A DNA stretch of 64,000 nt from an uncultured Roseobacter sp. (lineage in GTDB: Bacteria; Pseudomonadota; Alphaproteobacteria; Rhodobacterales; Rhodobacteraceae), in the NCBI GenBank assembly GCA_947488305.1, contig CANKZM010000004.1, positions 315,501 to 379,500 on the forward strand, read 5' to 3'. Positions within the stretch are counted from its first letter, which is position 1; every line of letters starts with the position of its first letter. A program made the position numbers and the translations under genes. The notes under the pieces were generated by a model. It made no database searches and was not told the origin of the DNA. It saw only the letters and a program-made list of their open reading frames with translations. Shown here piece after piece: positions 25,600 through 35,125 of the stretch.

Positions 25600-26291
25600 T
25601 CTAACACCGCTGCTCGCATTTTCTCGTAATGCGGCAGTGCATGTTCCAGTATGTCGCGATGCTTGGCATCTACCTCCGGTAAGGGCCCTTCCGCCCCGGC
25701 GAATCCGGTACTTCGATGCACCGCACCATACCAATGAGCGGCCCAGACACCATCTTCGGTGCGCGGTCCGGCGGGCCAGCGCAACATTGCCGGATCAAAG
25801 GGCAGATCAACCGCCGAACAGAGTCTGCGCAGGGCTTTTTCCGGGTTTTGGCGTATATCGAAGCTGTCGATGACGACCCCGCCTAACTGATCATAAAGCG
25901 CGCTTTGCTGGACAAAACCGATCTGTTCGAGCGTCAAATCATCCCATTTGGCAGAATAGCTTGCGATGACCCGGGCGGGATGGCGAATAAGGTGGATGTT
26001 CACGCATTGCGCCGCCCAATCCAGCGGGAACCCGTCAACCATGTGATGGGGCATGTGCTTCATATAGACATGCGGGGTGGTTTGTGGCGCAAGACAGGCT
26101 TGGGCGACTGTGGTTGCATCGCTTTCCTGCGCCTGCAGGATTTCATCTCGCATGGGATGATTCACCCCTGTCGCGCGGAGATAGGCTGCGTAGAAGGGCT
26201 CATCCATGATTGTAAAATCTGGTCGCGCGCCAAAGCTATACATCATTGCGGTCGACAGATTTCGCGGCCCGGACCACATCGCGATACGCAT
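25596..26291 (-). CDS. Sulfotransferase-like P-loop protein
   Basis: The 231-aa protein begins [16 protein letters not shown], a PAPS 5'-phosphosulfate-binding loop, and has [16 protein letters not shown], the 3'-phosphate site. These two motifs fit the sulfotransferase fold, but the acceptor and even the reaction are uncertain. Related bacterial proteins are often annotated simply as sulfotransferase family. It is convergent with argG and divergent from msrA. I see no other sulfur-transfer gene around it. Confidence 0.75.
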   Translation of the reverse strand: MRIAMWSGPRNLSTAMMYSFGARPDFTIMDEPFYAAYLRATGVNHPMRDEILQAQESDATTVAQACLAPQTTPHVYMKHMPHHMVDGFPLDWAAQCVNIHLIRHPARVIASYSAKWDDLTLEQIGFVQQSALYDQLGGVVIDSFDIRQNPEKALRRLCSAVDLPFDPAMLRWPAGPRTEDGVWAAHWYGAVHRSTGFAGAEGPLPEVDAKHRDILEHALPHYEKMRAAVLD

Positions 26292-26477
26292 CGAAGGTTC
26301 CTCACTGTTATTGTTTCATGCAGCGGTCGAGCCGCCAGAGAATTGTTTCAGATCACGTTAAAAAGCCCGAGCCAAACTGCCAAGCCCGTAAACTGTCTTC
26401 ACCAGCGCGTGAGATATGGCTTGGGATGATTGCGATGTCGGCAGCACTTCGGCACCCTTAAAGAAAGGAGACCCGTT

Positions 26478-27140
26478 ATGACTCGTTTTTCGACACTGAA
26501 ATCCATAGCGCTTGCCGGTATGATCGCAATTGGCATTTGCGCGCAAGTGACCCAATCCAAGGCTGCGGATCTTGAAACCATCACCGTCGCTGGCGGGTGT
26601 TTTTGGTGCGTGGAATCGGATTTTGAGCGGGTGAACGGGGTGAAGGAGGCTGTCTCCGGGTATACTGGCGGAACGGTTGCCAACCCGACCTACAAACAGG
26701 TGACCGGCGGTGGCACCGGACATTTCGAGGCAGTTCAGATCACGTTTGACCCCGGTATCGTCAGCCGGGACAGGCTCTATGCCATGTTTTTCCGCTCTGT
26801 CGATCCGACGGATGCGGGCGGCCAGTTCTGTGATCGTGGCGACAGCTACCGAACCGCCATTTTCACAAGCTCGGTAGAGCAGGCAAATGCCGCCAAGACC
26901 GCAAAGGCCGAGGCACAAGCGGCATTGGGCGCAACGGTTGTAACACCGATCCTGCAAGCATCGGATTTTTACCCCGCCGAAGATTATCACCAGGACTACT
27001 ACAAAGGAACGAAACTGGTGATCACGCGTTTTGGGCCGAAACGCCAGGCATCCGCTTACAAGGCGTATCGCGAGGCTTGCGGACGCGATGCACGGGTCAA
27101 AGAGCTTTGGGGAGATGCAGCACCCTTTGCGGGCAGCTAA
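26478..27140 (+). CDS. msrA: Peptide methionine sulfoxide reductase MsrA, exported form
   Basis: This 220-aa protein begins with a Sec signal (KSIALAGMIAIGICAQ, cleavage after SKA), so it should act in the periplasm. The MsrA core follows: VAGGCFWCVESDFERV with catalytic Cys41, GYTGGTVANPTYKQV and YHQDYY. It reduces Met-S-sulfoxide. The start ATG 26478 has AAAGGAG 7 nt upstream. There is no msrB beside it. The stop overlaps the following kinase gene tail to tail by 4 bp. Confidence 0.95.
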   Translation: MTRFSTLKSIALAGMIAIGICAQVTQSKAADLETITVAGGCFWCVESDFERVNGVKEAVSGYTGGTVANPTYKQVTGGGTGHFEAVQITFDPGIVSRDRLYAMFFRSVDPTDAGGQFCDRGDSYRTAIFTSSVEQANAAKTAKAEAQAALGATVVTPILQASDFYPAEDYHQDYYKGTKLVITRFGPKRQASAYKAYREACGRDARVKELWGDAAPFAGS

Positions 27141-28009
27141 CCCAACCGCTGGTCCTCAAGTTCCTTAAGATCGGGGATCACATCTGCCGTTCCCATGCGC
27201 GTAACCATGAGTGCCGCCGCTCGTGTCGCAAGATCAATCGCCTGCGGCATGGGCATGCCACGATCCAGACCAGCGATCAGGTATCCGGTGAAGGTATCGC
27301 CCGCGCCAGTTGTGTCGATGGCGTCAACTTTGACGGCGGGAAAGCCCTGCGGCGCCGACCCTTTTGGCACCCATCTGCATCCTTTGGCACCCAAGGTGAC
27401 AACGATATCCGAAACCGGAAGATCGTCTAAGTTAGAGCCTGTTTCTTTGGCCAGTTGGTCTGCCTCAACCTCATTCAGAACCAGCAAGTCCAAGTCATCT
27501 AGAACTGCGCTCACAGCAGTGGCGTCAAACGGAGCTGCGGCATAGGTCACGCGCAGCCCCAGTCTCTTGGCCATTTTCACCGCTTTGGCCTGCCCATTGG
27601 TTTCATTTTGAGTGACAAAAAAATCTCCGGCAGACGCTTCGGACAGGGCCGCGCCAATCATGGCTTCAGAAATGGCGTGGTTCGCGCCTGAAAAGACCAC
27701 GATTGCGTTTTCACCGTTGGTATCCACGCAGATGTTGGCGTGCCCAGTAGGCACCTGCACTTCACCGATATGGCGTGTGTCGACACCATATTCCAAGAGC
27801 CGTTCTACCGCCCAGCGCCCGTCAGGCCCCACGGCACCGATATGCACGACCCGCGCCGCGGCCCGGGCAGCCGCCACCGACATATTGGCCCCTTTGCCAC
27901 CAAGACCCTGCGTCAGATCTGTCGCTGCCAGTGTTTCGCCCGGTCCGACAAGGTGGGAAACACGGTAGACGTTGTCGGCGTTGATGGACCCGAGGTTGTA
28001 GATTGTCAT
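27137..28009 (-). CDS. PfkB-family sugar kinase (ribokinase-like)
   Basis: The 290-aa kinase has the N-terminal PfkB motif GLGGKGANMSVAAARAA and the C-terminal DTTGAGDTFTGYL containing the catalytic Asp. Ribokinase-like elements such as GPGETL and NEVEAD are present, making ribose or another pentose/nucleoside the likely substrate. Its start overlaps the maeB stop as TGATG, so it is probably translated with malic enzyme, although the two have no obvious metabolic link. Confidence 0.85.
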   Translation of the reverse strand: MTIYNLGSINADNVYRVSHLVGPGETLAATDLTQGLGGKGANMSVAAARAAARVVHIGAVGPDGRWAVERLLEYGVDTRHIGEVQVPTGHANICVDTNGENAIVVFSGANHAISEAMIGAALSEASAGDFFVTQNETNGQAKAVKMAKRLGLRVTYAAAPFDATAVSAVLDDLDLLVLNEVEADQLAKETGSNLDDLPVSDIVVTLGAKGCRWVPKGSAPQGFPAVKVDAIDTTGAGDTFTGYLIAGLDRGMPMPQAIDLATRAAALMVTRMGTADVIPDLKELEDQRLG

Positions 28010-30264
28010 CAGCCGACCCTGCAGGCCGCCAGAACGGCCATGTTCAGAATGTCATTGGCGGTCGATACGCTGGAGCAGATTTGAATTGACCCATCAACAC
28101 CTGACAAAATCGGCCCGATCACGGTCGCGCCCGCCATTTCCTGCATGAGCTTGACTGAAATGCTGGCTGAATGCCGCGCAGGGACAACAAGAATGTTCGC
28201 CGGTCCGGTCAGTCGCGAAAAGGGGTAGTTGGCTTGTGCGCTTACGTTGAGAGCGACATCCACAGTCATTTCACCCTCATATTCGAAATCAACACCCCGC
28301 GCGTCGAGCACATCTGGCGCACGGGCCATTTTAATGGCGCGTTCAGAAAGCGGATACCCGAAGGTCGAGAAGCTGACAAAAGCGACACGCGGCTCAAGCC
28401 CCATGTTTCGCGCAACACTCGCCGCCTGCTCTGCAATATTGGCAAGATCTTCCTCATCGGGCCATTCATGCACGAGGGTATCCGCAATGAAGACGATACG
28501 CCCTTTGTGCAAAAGCGCGGTGATCCCCGCGGCCTTGTCATGTTTGGACGCATCAAAGACGTGGTTGATCCGATCCAGGATATGCGCTGACTTTCGTGTC
28601 GCCCCAGTTACCAATCCTTCACCATGGCCATGGGCCAACATCAGCGCGGCAAAGACATGTCGGTCGCGAGCAGCCAGCCGGTGCACATCTTGCGCGTCAA
28701 ATCCGCTACGATTGAGCCGGTTGTAGAGAAAATCCTTATAGGTCTCTAGGTGCGTGGTGTTGGCGGCATTGACGATTTCGATTTCGCGGTGCGCATCCGC
28801 CAACCCCGCCTTTTCCAGACGCTCTTTCACATCATCCGGCCGCCCAACCACCAGCGATTTGCCAAAACCGGCCCGCTGATACATCACCGCAGCGCGCAAC
28901 ACGCGGGGGTCGTCCCCTTCGGCAAAGATCATACGGGCCTGATTGGCACGCGCGCGGGCGTTGATGCCGCGCAGAATGCTCGCCGTCGGATCCATGCGGG
29001 TTTTCAGGGAAAGCTCATAGGCATCCATGTCGATGATCGGGCGCCTTGCCGCACCGGTATCCATTCCCGCCTTGGCGACGGCGGGTGGAACCCGATAAAT
29101 CAGCCTTGGATCAAATGGTGTTGGAATAATGTAATCCCGCCCGAACGACAGGTTTTTTCCATAGGCCAGGGCAACTTCATCGGGCACATCTTCCCGTGCA
29201 AGATTTGCCAATGCATGAGCACAAGCGATCTTCATCTCGTCATTAATTGCGCGCGCGTGGATGTCTAGAGCGCCGCGAAACAGGTAGGGGAACCCCAATA
29301 CGTTATTGACCTGATTGGGATAATCGCTGCGTCCGGTGGCCACGATGGCATCGGCGCGAACGCTCTGCGCCTCTTCTGGCGTGATCTCAGGGTCAGGATT
29401 GGCCATGGCGAAAATCACCGGGTCTTCGGCCATACTGCGGACCATATCTTCGGTGACGGCGCCCTTCACGGAGACCCCCAGAAACACATCCGCGCCTTTC
29501 ATGGCGTCTTCCAGTGTGCGGGCCTCGGTCACAACCGCATGGCCCGATTTCCACTGATTCATGCCCTCGGTGCGGCCTTGGTAAATCACACCCTTGGTAT
29601 CACACATGATGCAATTCTGGTGCCGTGCTCCCATCGCCTTGAGCAATTCGAGACAGGCAATGCCCGCAGCACCCGCGCCGTTCAGCACGATCTTCACGTC
29701 CTCAATTTTCTTTTTGGACAAATGCAGCGCGTTGATCAGACCCGCCGCGCAAATCACTGCTGTGCCGTGTTGGTCGTCATGAAAGACGGGGATGTCCATC
29801 TCTTCCTTGAGACGTTGCTCGATGATGAAACACTCTGGTGCCTTGATGTCTTCGAGATTGATGCCCCCAAAGGTCGGTCCCATCAATTTGACGGCATTGA
29901 TGAAGGCGTCAGTGTCTTCGGTGTCGAGTTCGATATCGATACTGTTCACATCCGCAAAACGTTTGAACAGAACCGCTTTTCCTTCCATCACCGGCTTCGA
30001 GGCCAAGGCGCCGAGGTTGCCCAATCCCAGAACCGCCGTACCATTGGATATCACCGCCACCAGGTTGCCCTTGTTTGTGTAGTCATAGGCGGTTTCCGGG
30101 TTTTCCGCGATTGCTTCGCACGGGACAGCGACACCAGGCGAATACGCGAGGCTCAGATCCCGCTGCGTTGTCATCGGGACCGTTGCGGTCACTTCAAACT
30201 TGCCCGGCTGAGGTTCCAGATGAAAGGCGAGCGCCTCTTCGGCAGTCACGCGGTTCTTTGACAT
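28009..30264 (-). CDS. maeB: NADP-type malic enzyme with C-terminal phosphotransacetylase-like domain
   Basis: This 751-aa hybrid enzyme decarboxylates malate to pyruvate. The malic half (to about 425) shows YSPGVAVPCEAI, FHDDQHGTAV, GAGAAGIACLELL and MANPDPEI. The rest is a PTA-like domain (ARANQARMIFAEGDDPRVLRAA, GPILSG..ANDILNMAVLA, quoted in part), regulatory in known MaeB proteins. I chose ATG 30264, which has GGGGGA 8 nt upstream; ATG 30279 is an alternative. It could feed pyruvate and NADPH from malate, the same metabolite used by malate-CoA ligase at the other end of the window. Confidence 0.93.
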   Translation of the reverse strand: MSKNRVTAEEALAFHLEPQPGKFEVTATVPMTTQRDLSLAYSPGVAVPCEAIAENPETAYDYTNKGNLVAVISNGTAVLGLGNLGALASKPVMEGKAVLFKRFADVNSIDIELDTEDTDAFINAVKLMGPTFGGINLEDIKAPECFIIEQRLKEEMDIPVFHDDQHGTAVICAAGLINALHLSKKKIEDVKIVLNGAGAAGIACLELLKAMGARHQNCIMCDTKGVIYQGRTEGMNQWKSGHAVVTEARTLEDAMKGADVFLGVSVKGAVTEDMVRSMAEDPVIFAMANPDPEITPEEAQSVRADAIVATGRSDYPNQVNNVLGFPYLFRGALDIHARAINDEMKIACAHALANLAREDVPDEVALAYGKNLSFGRDYIIPTPFDPRLIYRVPPAVAKAGMDTGAARRPIIDMDAYELSLKTRMDPTASILRGINARARANQARMIFAEGDDPRVLRAAVMYQRAGFGKSLVVGRPDDVKERLEKAGLADAHREIEIVNAANTTHLETYKDFLYNRLNRSGFDAQDVHRLAARDRHVFAALMLAHGHGEGLVTGATRKSAHILDRINHVFDASKHDKAAGITALLHKGRIVFIADTLVHEWPDEEDLANIAEQAASVARNMGLEPRVAFVSFSTFGYPLSERAIKMARAPDVLDARGVDFEYEGEMTVDVALNVSAQANYPFSRLTGPANILVVPARHSASISVKLMQEMAGATVIGPILSGVDGSIQICSSVSTANDILNMAVLAACRVG

Positions 30265-30410
30265 CAGCTGATCCCCCATTTCTGACGCTCTAGGCTTATC
30301 GGATGCAGGGGACAGCCTCAATATACCAGTTTTGCAATTTAAAGATGTAAAATGATGTGATAACGTCACCTGATAATTGATTACTTCGAGGCGAATTCCA
30401 AGGCAGTTTC

Positions 30411-30587
30411 ATGACGGATCATTTTGAATTCAATTTTGAAAAACCAACAAAATCAAGCAGCAACACGGTGCTCGATAACATTATCGAATTTCCCCTCTTT
30501 TCCCGCAAAGAGACTAGCGCGCCACCAGTTTTTGTTCTGAGTGAAAAATACCGCGTCCACGACGCCAGCTTACGCGAAAACAGCTGA
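30411..30587 (+). CDS. Hypothetical 58-aa protein upstream of mutS
   Basis: Between maeB and mutS (30265-30706, otherwise empty) lies an intact 59-codon frame opening MTDHFEFNFEKPTKSS and containing NIIEFPLFSRKE and APPVFVLSEKYRV. AAGG sits 7 nt before the ATG. The composition is that of a plausible soluble protein, neither hydrophobic nor repetitive. I recognise no family. It may be a real small gene or a chance frame in AT-rich DNA. After its stop, 30588-30693 holds nothing I can name apart from the G-tract that follows. Confidence 0.45.
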   Translation: MTDHFEFNFEKPTKSSSNTVLDNIIEFPLFSRKETSAPPVFVLSEKYRVHDASLRENS

Positions 30588-30693
30588 GGCGTGTCCTCCG
30601 CTGGTTCTGCTGTCCGCTCTCAATTGCTCGGATAAATCAGGATTTTCGGCTTTCAGGCCCCGCGATGCATTTGTAAGGTCGCCCTAGTGTTCT

Positions 30694-30703
30694 GGGGGGG
30701 GGG
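30694..30703 (+). repeat. G10 homopolymer at the mutS ribosome-binding site
   Basis: Ten consecutive G lie 4-13 bases before the mutS ATG. This is the longest G run I noticed in the window. It occupies the place of the Shine-Dalgarno and is itself the only purine-rich ribosome-binding element. Tracts of this length slip during replication, especially without mismatch repair, so spacing to the ATG could vary. Confidence 0.85.
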
Positions 30704-30706
30704 ACT

Positions 30707-33346
30707 ATGGGTGCTGTAACGCCAATGATGGCGCAATATCTCGACCTGAAAGCCGGGTATGCAGACGCGCTGCTGTTCTACCGCATGGGCGATTTTTACG
30801 AGATGTTCTTTGACGATGCTGTCGCCGCAGCCGAAGCGCTCGACATTGCGCTGACGAAACGCGGAAAACATGACGGCGCGGACATCCCGATGTGTGGTGT
30901 CCCGGTTCATGCTGCCGAAGGCTACTTGTTGACCCTCATTCGCAAAGGATTTCGGGTTGCTGTCTGCGAGCAGATGGAAAGCCCTGCCGAGGCGAAAAAA
31001 CGCGGGTCGAAATCTGTCGTCAAACGCGATGTTGTGCGCCTGGTCACACCAGGGACCCTGACCGAAGAAGCCCTGCTGGAAGCACGGCGCAACAATTACC
31101 TCGCGGCCTTTGCTCAGGTGCGCGACACGCAGGCGCTGGCCTGGGTCGATATCTCTACCGGCGCGTTCAGCGTAATGCCTCTTGCCACCGTGAAACTGGG
31201 CCCGGAATTGGCAAGGCTCGCACCCTCCGAGCTGATCTGCTCAGAAAGCTCCGAGGCCGAATTGCGCGACATAGCGGAGGATTTTGGTATTGCGCTGACG
31301 GGTTTGTCCCGCGCGTCTTTTGACAGCACCGCCGGTGAGGAGCGCATTTGCAGCTTGTTTGGTGTGGAAACTTTGGACGCCTATGGCAGCTTCACCCGGG
31401 CAGAAGTCGCGGCCATGGGCGGGATCATCCAATACCTCGAAATCACGCAAAAAGGTAAACTTCCCTTGCTACGCCCTCCGCAGAAGGAGAGTGAAACGCG
31501 CACGGTTCAGATTGATGCCGCCACACGGCGTAATCTTGAACTGACCGAAGCGCTGTCGGGCGGGCGGAACGGATCACTCCTGTCGGTGGTGGATCGGAGC
31601 GTCACCGCAGGCGGCGCGCGACTTTTGGCACAGCGGCTGGCCAGCCCGTCCCGGGACCTCGACAAGATCAACCTGCGCCTTGATGCTGTCGCCTTTGCAC
31701 ATGAGGCCAGCGATCAAAGGCATGGCTTACGGGATCAGTTGAGGAAGGTGCCAGATCTGGACAGGGCTTTGTCCCGCTTGTCACTGGATCGGGGCGGGCC
31801 GCGCGATCTTGCGGCGATCCGCAATGGTCTGACCCAAGCGGCCATGTTGCATGAAAAGCTTGCTTCACAATCTCTACCATCGTTGCTGGCCGACGCAGTA
31901 GCGCAGCTTGCAGGACACGATCCCCTGATTGATCGTTTGGATGCCGCATTGATCGCTGAGCCGCCATTGCTGGCACGGGACGGCGGCTTCATCGCGGATG
32001 GCCATGATCCGGACCTTGATAAAGCCCGTAACCTGCGCGATCAGGGTCGAGGCATCATCGCCCAGATGCAGAGGAAATTCGTCTCTGATACGGGGATTTC
32101 GTCCCTAAAGATCAAGCACAACAACGTTCTTGGCTACTTTATAGAAACTACGGCCACCCACGCGGAAAAGATGCTCTCGCCGCCTTTGTCCGACACATTC
32201 ATCCACCGGCAAACAACTGCTAATCAGGTCCGTTTCACGACTGTTGAGCTATCTGAGCTGGAAACCAAGATCCTCAATGCGGGCGCGCGAGCGCTGGAGA
32301 TCGAGAAACGACTATTTGAAACCCTGCGGGCGGATATTCTGTCCCATGCGGCAGAAATTGCGCAATGTGCCGCCGCGCTGGCGGAAATTGACCTGACCGC
32401 AGCGCTCGCAGAACTGGCCGCCAACGAGAATTGGTGTCGCCCCCATGTCGATACGTCGCGCGATTTTGCGATTCAAGCAGGGCGTCATCCGGTGGTCGAA
32501 CACGCCTTGCGGACGCAATCGGGCGCGCCTTTCATCGCCAATGACTGTGATCTGAGCGCCGAGAGTGACGCCGCCCAGATATACCTGCTCACCGGGCCAA
32601 ACATGGCGGGTAAGTCAACTTTTCTACGACAAAATGCGATCATCGCGCTGCTGGCCCAGATGGGGAGTTTTGTGCCCGCGCAATCGGCCCACATCGGTCT
32701 GATCAGCCAGTTGTTCAGCCGAGTCGGCGCATCCGACGATCTGGCGCGCGGGCGATCTACCTTCATGGTGGAAATGGTTGAGACAGCCGCAATTCTCAAC
32801 CAGGCGGACGACCGGGCACTGGTGATCCTTGATGAAATTGGCCGGGGGACCGCGACCTATGACGGCCTATCGATTGCCTGGGCCACGCTGGAACATCTGC
32901 ACGACGTGAACAAAAGCCGCGCGCTTTTCGCCACGCATTACCACGAAATGACGGCGCTTGCCGGAAAGCTCACCGGTGTGGAAAACGCCACCGTCACAGT
33001 GAAGGAATGGGAAGGCGAGGTGATCTTCCTGCATGAGGTGCGCAAAGGTGCAGCCGACAGGTCTTACGGCGTGCAAGTCGCCCAGCTTGCCGGGTTGCCT
33101 CCTGCTGTCATTGCGCGGGCGCGCGTGGTCCTCGAAGCTTTGGAGAAGGGCGAACGCGAGGGGGGTGCGACACAGAAAACCCTGATCGACGATCTGCCGC
33201 TGTTTGCCGCAACGCCTTCTCCACCTCCGCAACCAGCCAAGACCTCTGCGGTCGAAGAAACACTGGCGGGCATTCATCCCGACGAGCTCACGCCGAAAGA
33301 AGCGCTCGATCTTCTTTACAAACTGAAAGAGGCGGCCAAATCCTGA
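30707..33346 (+). CDS. mutS: DNA mismatch repair protein MutS
   Basis: This 879-aa ATPase recognises mismatches. The N-terminal mismatch-binding FYRMGDFYEMFFDDA contains the F-x-E wedge, and TPMMAQYLDLK precedes it. The ATPase shows Walker A TGPNMAGKSTFLRQ, LVILDEIGRGT and ATHYHEMT. The C-terminus HPDELTPKEALDLLYKLK matches MutS dimerisation tails. The ATG at 30707 is the first plausible start; a G10 tract sits just before it. It is convergent with grpE. Confidence 0.97.
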   Translation: MGAVTPMMAQYLDLKAGYADALLFYRMGDFYEMFFDDAVAAAEALDIALTKRGKHDGADIPMCGVPVHAAEGYLLTLIRKGFRVAVCEQMESPAEAKKRGSKSVVKRDVVRLVTPGTLTEEALLEARRNNYLAAFAQVRDTQALAWVDISTGAFSVMPLATVKLGPELARLAPSELICSESSEAELRDIAEDFGIALTGLSRASFDSTAGEERICSLFGVETLDAYGSFTRAEVAAMGGIIQYLEITQKGKLPLLRPPQKESETRTVQIDAATRRNLELTEALSGGRNGSLLSVVDRSVTAGGARLLAQRLASPSRDLDKINLRLDAVAFAHEASDQRHGLRDQLRKVPDLDRALSRLSLDRGGPRDLAAIRNGLTQAAMLHEKLASQSLPSLLADAVAQLAGHDPLIDRLDAALIAEPPLLARDGGFIADGHDPDLDKARNLRDQGRGIIAQMQRKFVSDTGISSLKIKHNNVLGYFIETTATHAEKMLSPPLSDTFIHRQTTANQVRFTTVELSELETKILNAGARALEIEKRLFETLRADILSHAAEIAQCAAALAEIDLTAALAELAANENWCRPHVDTSRDFAIQAGRHPVVEHALRTQSGAPFIANDCDLSAESDAAQIYLLTGPNMAGKSTFLRQNAIIALLAQMGSFVPAQSAHIGLISQLFSRVGASDDLARGRSTFMVEMVETAAILNQADDRALVILDEIGRGTATYDGLSIAWATLEHLHDVNKSRALFATHYHEMTALAGKLTGVENATVTVKEWEGEVIFLHEVRKGAADRSYGVQVAQLAGLPPAVIARARVVLEALEKGEREGGATQKTLIDDLPLFAATPSPPPQPAKTSAVEETLAGIHPDELTPKEALDLLYKLKEAAKS

Positions 33347-33373
33347 CCGCCCCCCGTTCCATTGAGAATCGCG

Positions 33374-33937
33374 TCAGCTGGCAGGTGTCGATGAAACCCC
33401 AACCTGCGCAGGGCGCAACAGACGATCATGGAGCATGAACCCTTCAGCGGCGACCTGAATGATGTCGCCCGCCTTTGTGCCGGGAACGGGCGCTTCAAAC
33501 ATCGCCTGATGGTGCTGCGGGTCGAAACGATCGCCAACCTCGGGCGCGATGATCTCGATCCCGTGTTTTTTGAAAACGCTCAGTAGTTCGCGCATCGTCA
33601 GCTGAATGCCTTCGATCAACGCACTGTTGGCTTCTTTCTGTTCGTCCGTGACAGTCTCAAGCGCACGCTTCATGTTGTCATAGACCGGCAGCATGTCCCG
33701 TGACAGTTTCGAGCCGCCATAGTTTTCGGCTTCGCGGCGATCCCGCTCGGATCGTTTCCGGGCGTTCTCTGCATCCGCAAGCGCGCGCATGAACCGATCT
33801 TTCAGCTCATCCCGCTCTGCGCGGAGCTGGTCGATCTCCAGCGCCTCATCATCAATTTCTTCCATCTCCTCGGCGTAGGCTTCCGCCTCTGCATCTTCGA
33901 TGTCGTCGAGGAATTCTTCGTTCTTAGGTTCTGCCAT
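33374..33937 (-). CDS. grpE: GrpE nucleotide-exchange factor
   Basis: The 187-aa cochaperone resets DnaK by releasing ADP. It has an acidic N-terminus, a long coiled coil (IDQLRAERDELKDRFMRALADAENARKR, quoted in part) and the C-terminal beta domain with GIEIIAPEVGDRFDPQHHQAMFE. The gene follows hrcA by 9 bp on the same strand, a common heat-shock pairing. DnaK/DnaJ are not in the window. Confidence 0.95.
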   Translation of the reverse strand: MAEPKNEEFLDDIEDAEAEAYAEEMEEIDDEALEIDQLRAERDELKDRFMRALADAENARKRSERDRREAENYGGSKLSRDMLPVYDNMKRALETVTDEQKEANSALIEGIQLTMRELLSVFKKHGIEIIAPEVGDRFDPQHHQAMFEAPVPGTKAGDIIQVAAEGFMLHDRLLRPAQVGVSSTPAS

Positions 33938-33946
33938 TTTAACCCT

Positions 33947-35011
33947 CTAGCTCCGGTCGGACACCAGCTTGCCAACCAGTTGCGCCGTATAGTTCACAAT
34001 CGGAACGATCCGGCCGTAATTCAATCTCGTCGGACCAATGACGCCGACGGCACCAATCATCTTTCGATCAGCGTTCATATATGGGGAAACCACCAGAGAG
34101 GAACCCGAAAGTGAAAAAAGTTTGTTCTCAGAACCAATAAAAATGCGCACACCGTCGCCTTCTTCGGCCAGTTCGAGGAATTCGGCGATGTCACGCTTGC
34201 GTTCGAGGTCGTCAAAGAGCTGGCGAATAAGCTCCAGGTCCTCGCCTTCGCCTTCATCGTTCAGAAGATTGGAGCGCCCACGCACGATCAGCCTTTCAAA
34301 CTGATCACCTTGACCTTCCCAGACGGCCAACCCACTTTTGACCAGGTCCTGCGCCAACAGATCGATTTCCTGGCGGCGGTTCTCAATTTCTTTCCGAATT
34401 GAACCGTGTAATTCGCTCAGCGTTTTTCCCTCTATCAAGGCGTTCAGGAAATTCGCGGCCTCCCGCATCGAACTTGGTGTCTGGCCTGCTGGCGGCGTAA
34501 AGAGCCGGTTCTCCACATGACCATCCGCGAAGACGAGCACGACAAGCGCGCGATCCGGGGACAAGGAAACAAATTCAATGTGTTTGATGGGTGCTTCATG
34601 TTTTGGGGTCATCACAAGCGATGCCCCTTGCGTCACGCCGGACAGAGCGGAACCGACCCGATCAAGAATGCCGCTCACATCTTCCGAATTTGACGTCATG
34701 GTTGCGTCGATCTTTTCACGGTCAAGATCATCCGGGTCGCCGATTTCCAGCAGACCATCGACGAAAAGGCGCAAACCCTGCTGCGTTGGGACACGTCCCG
34801 CGCTGACATGCGGGCTGTCGAGCAGGCCCAAATACTCCAGATCCTGCATGACATTGCGAATCGTGGCAGCACTGACCTTTTCACTGAAATCGCGCGTAAG
34901 AGTGCGCGAACCTACTGGAAGACCATCTTGCAGGTAGCCTTCGACCACGCGTCGAAATACTTCGCGCGAGCGGTCGCTCATCTCTCCCAGTACGTTTGGC
35001 ACGTCGTTCAT
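33947..35011 (-). CDS. hrcA: Heat-inducible transcription repressor HrcA
   Basis: The 354-aa repressor binds CIRCE elements of groESL/grpE operons. The winged helix is at the N-terminus (LPVGSRTLTRDF, SAATIRNVMQDLEYLGLL), then SPHVSAGRVPTQQGLRLFVD. The C-terminal GAF-like domain includes GAVGVIGPTRLNYGRIVP. I see no CIRCE (TTAGCACTC-N9-GAGTGCTAA) upstream of this gene, so it may not regulate itself. It is divergent from rph. AGGA lies about 8 nt before the ATG. Confidence 0.95.
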   Translation of the reverse strand: MNDVPNVLGEMSDRSREVFRRVVEGYLQDGLPVGSRTLTRDFSEKVSAATIRNVMQDLEYLGLLDSPHVSAGRVPTQQGLRLFVDGLLEIGDPDDLDREKIDATMTSNSEDVSGILDRVGSALSGVTQGASLVMTPKHEAPIKHIEFVSLSPDRALVVLVFADGHVENRLFTPPAGQTPSSMREAANFLNALIEGKTLSELHGSIRKEIENRRQEIDLLAQDLVKSGLAVWEGQGDQFERLIVRGRSNLLNDEGEGEDLELIRQLFDDLERKRDIAEFLELAEEGDGVRIFIGSENKLFSLSGSSLVVSPYMNADRKMIGAVGVIGPTRLNYGRIVPIVNYTAQLVGKLVSDRS

Positions 35012-35125
35012 ATCAGCTTCCTACGTCGCATGGCATAAAAGCATAAACCCTGCGGAATTCAATCGGGGTTGCATCCTTCCCTTCCGGCCCTGTATCGACA
35101 GGACGCACACATCAAAGGATAGAAC

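Noticed and set aside
30357-30369. GTGA-N5-TCAC, resembling a CRP/FNR half-site pair
   Set aside because: Spacing is 5, not 6, and the flanks do not match CRP or FNR.
35012-35125. Search for a CIRCE element upstream of hrcA
   Set aside because: No TTAGCACTC/GAGTGCTAA pair is present in this gap.
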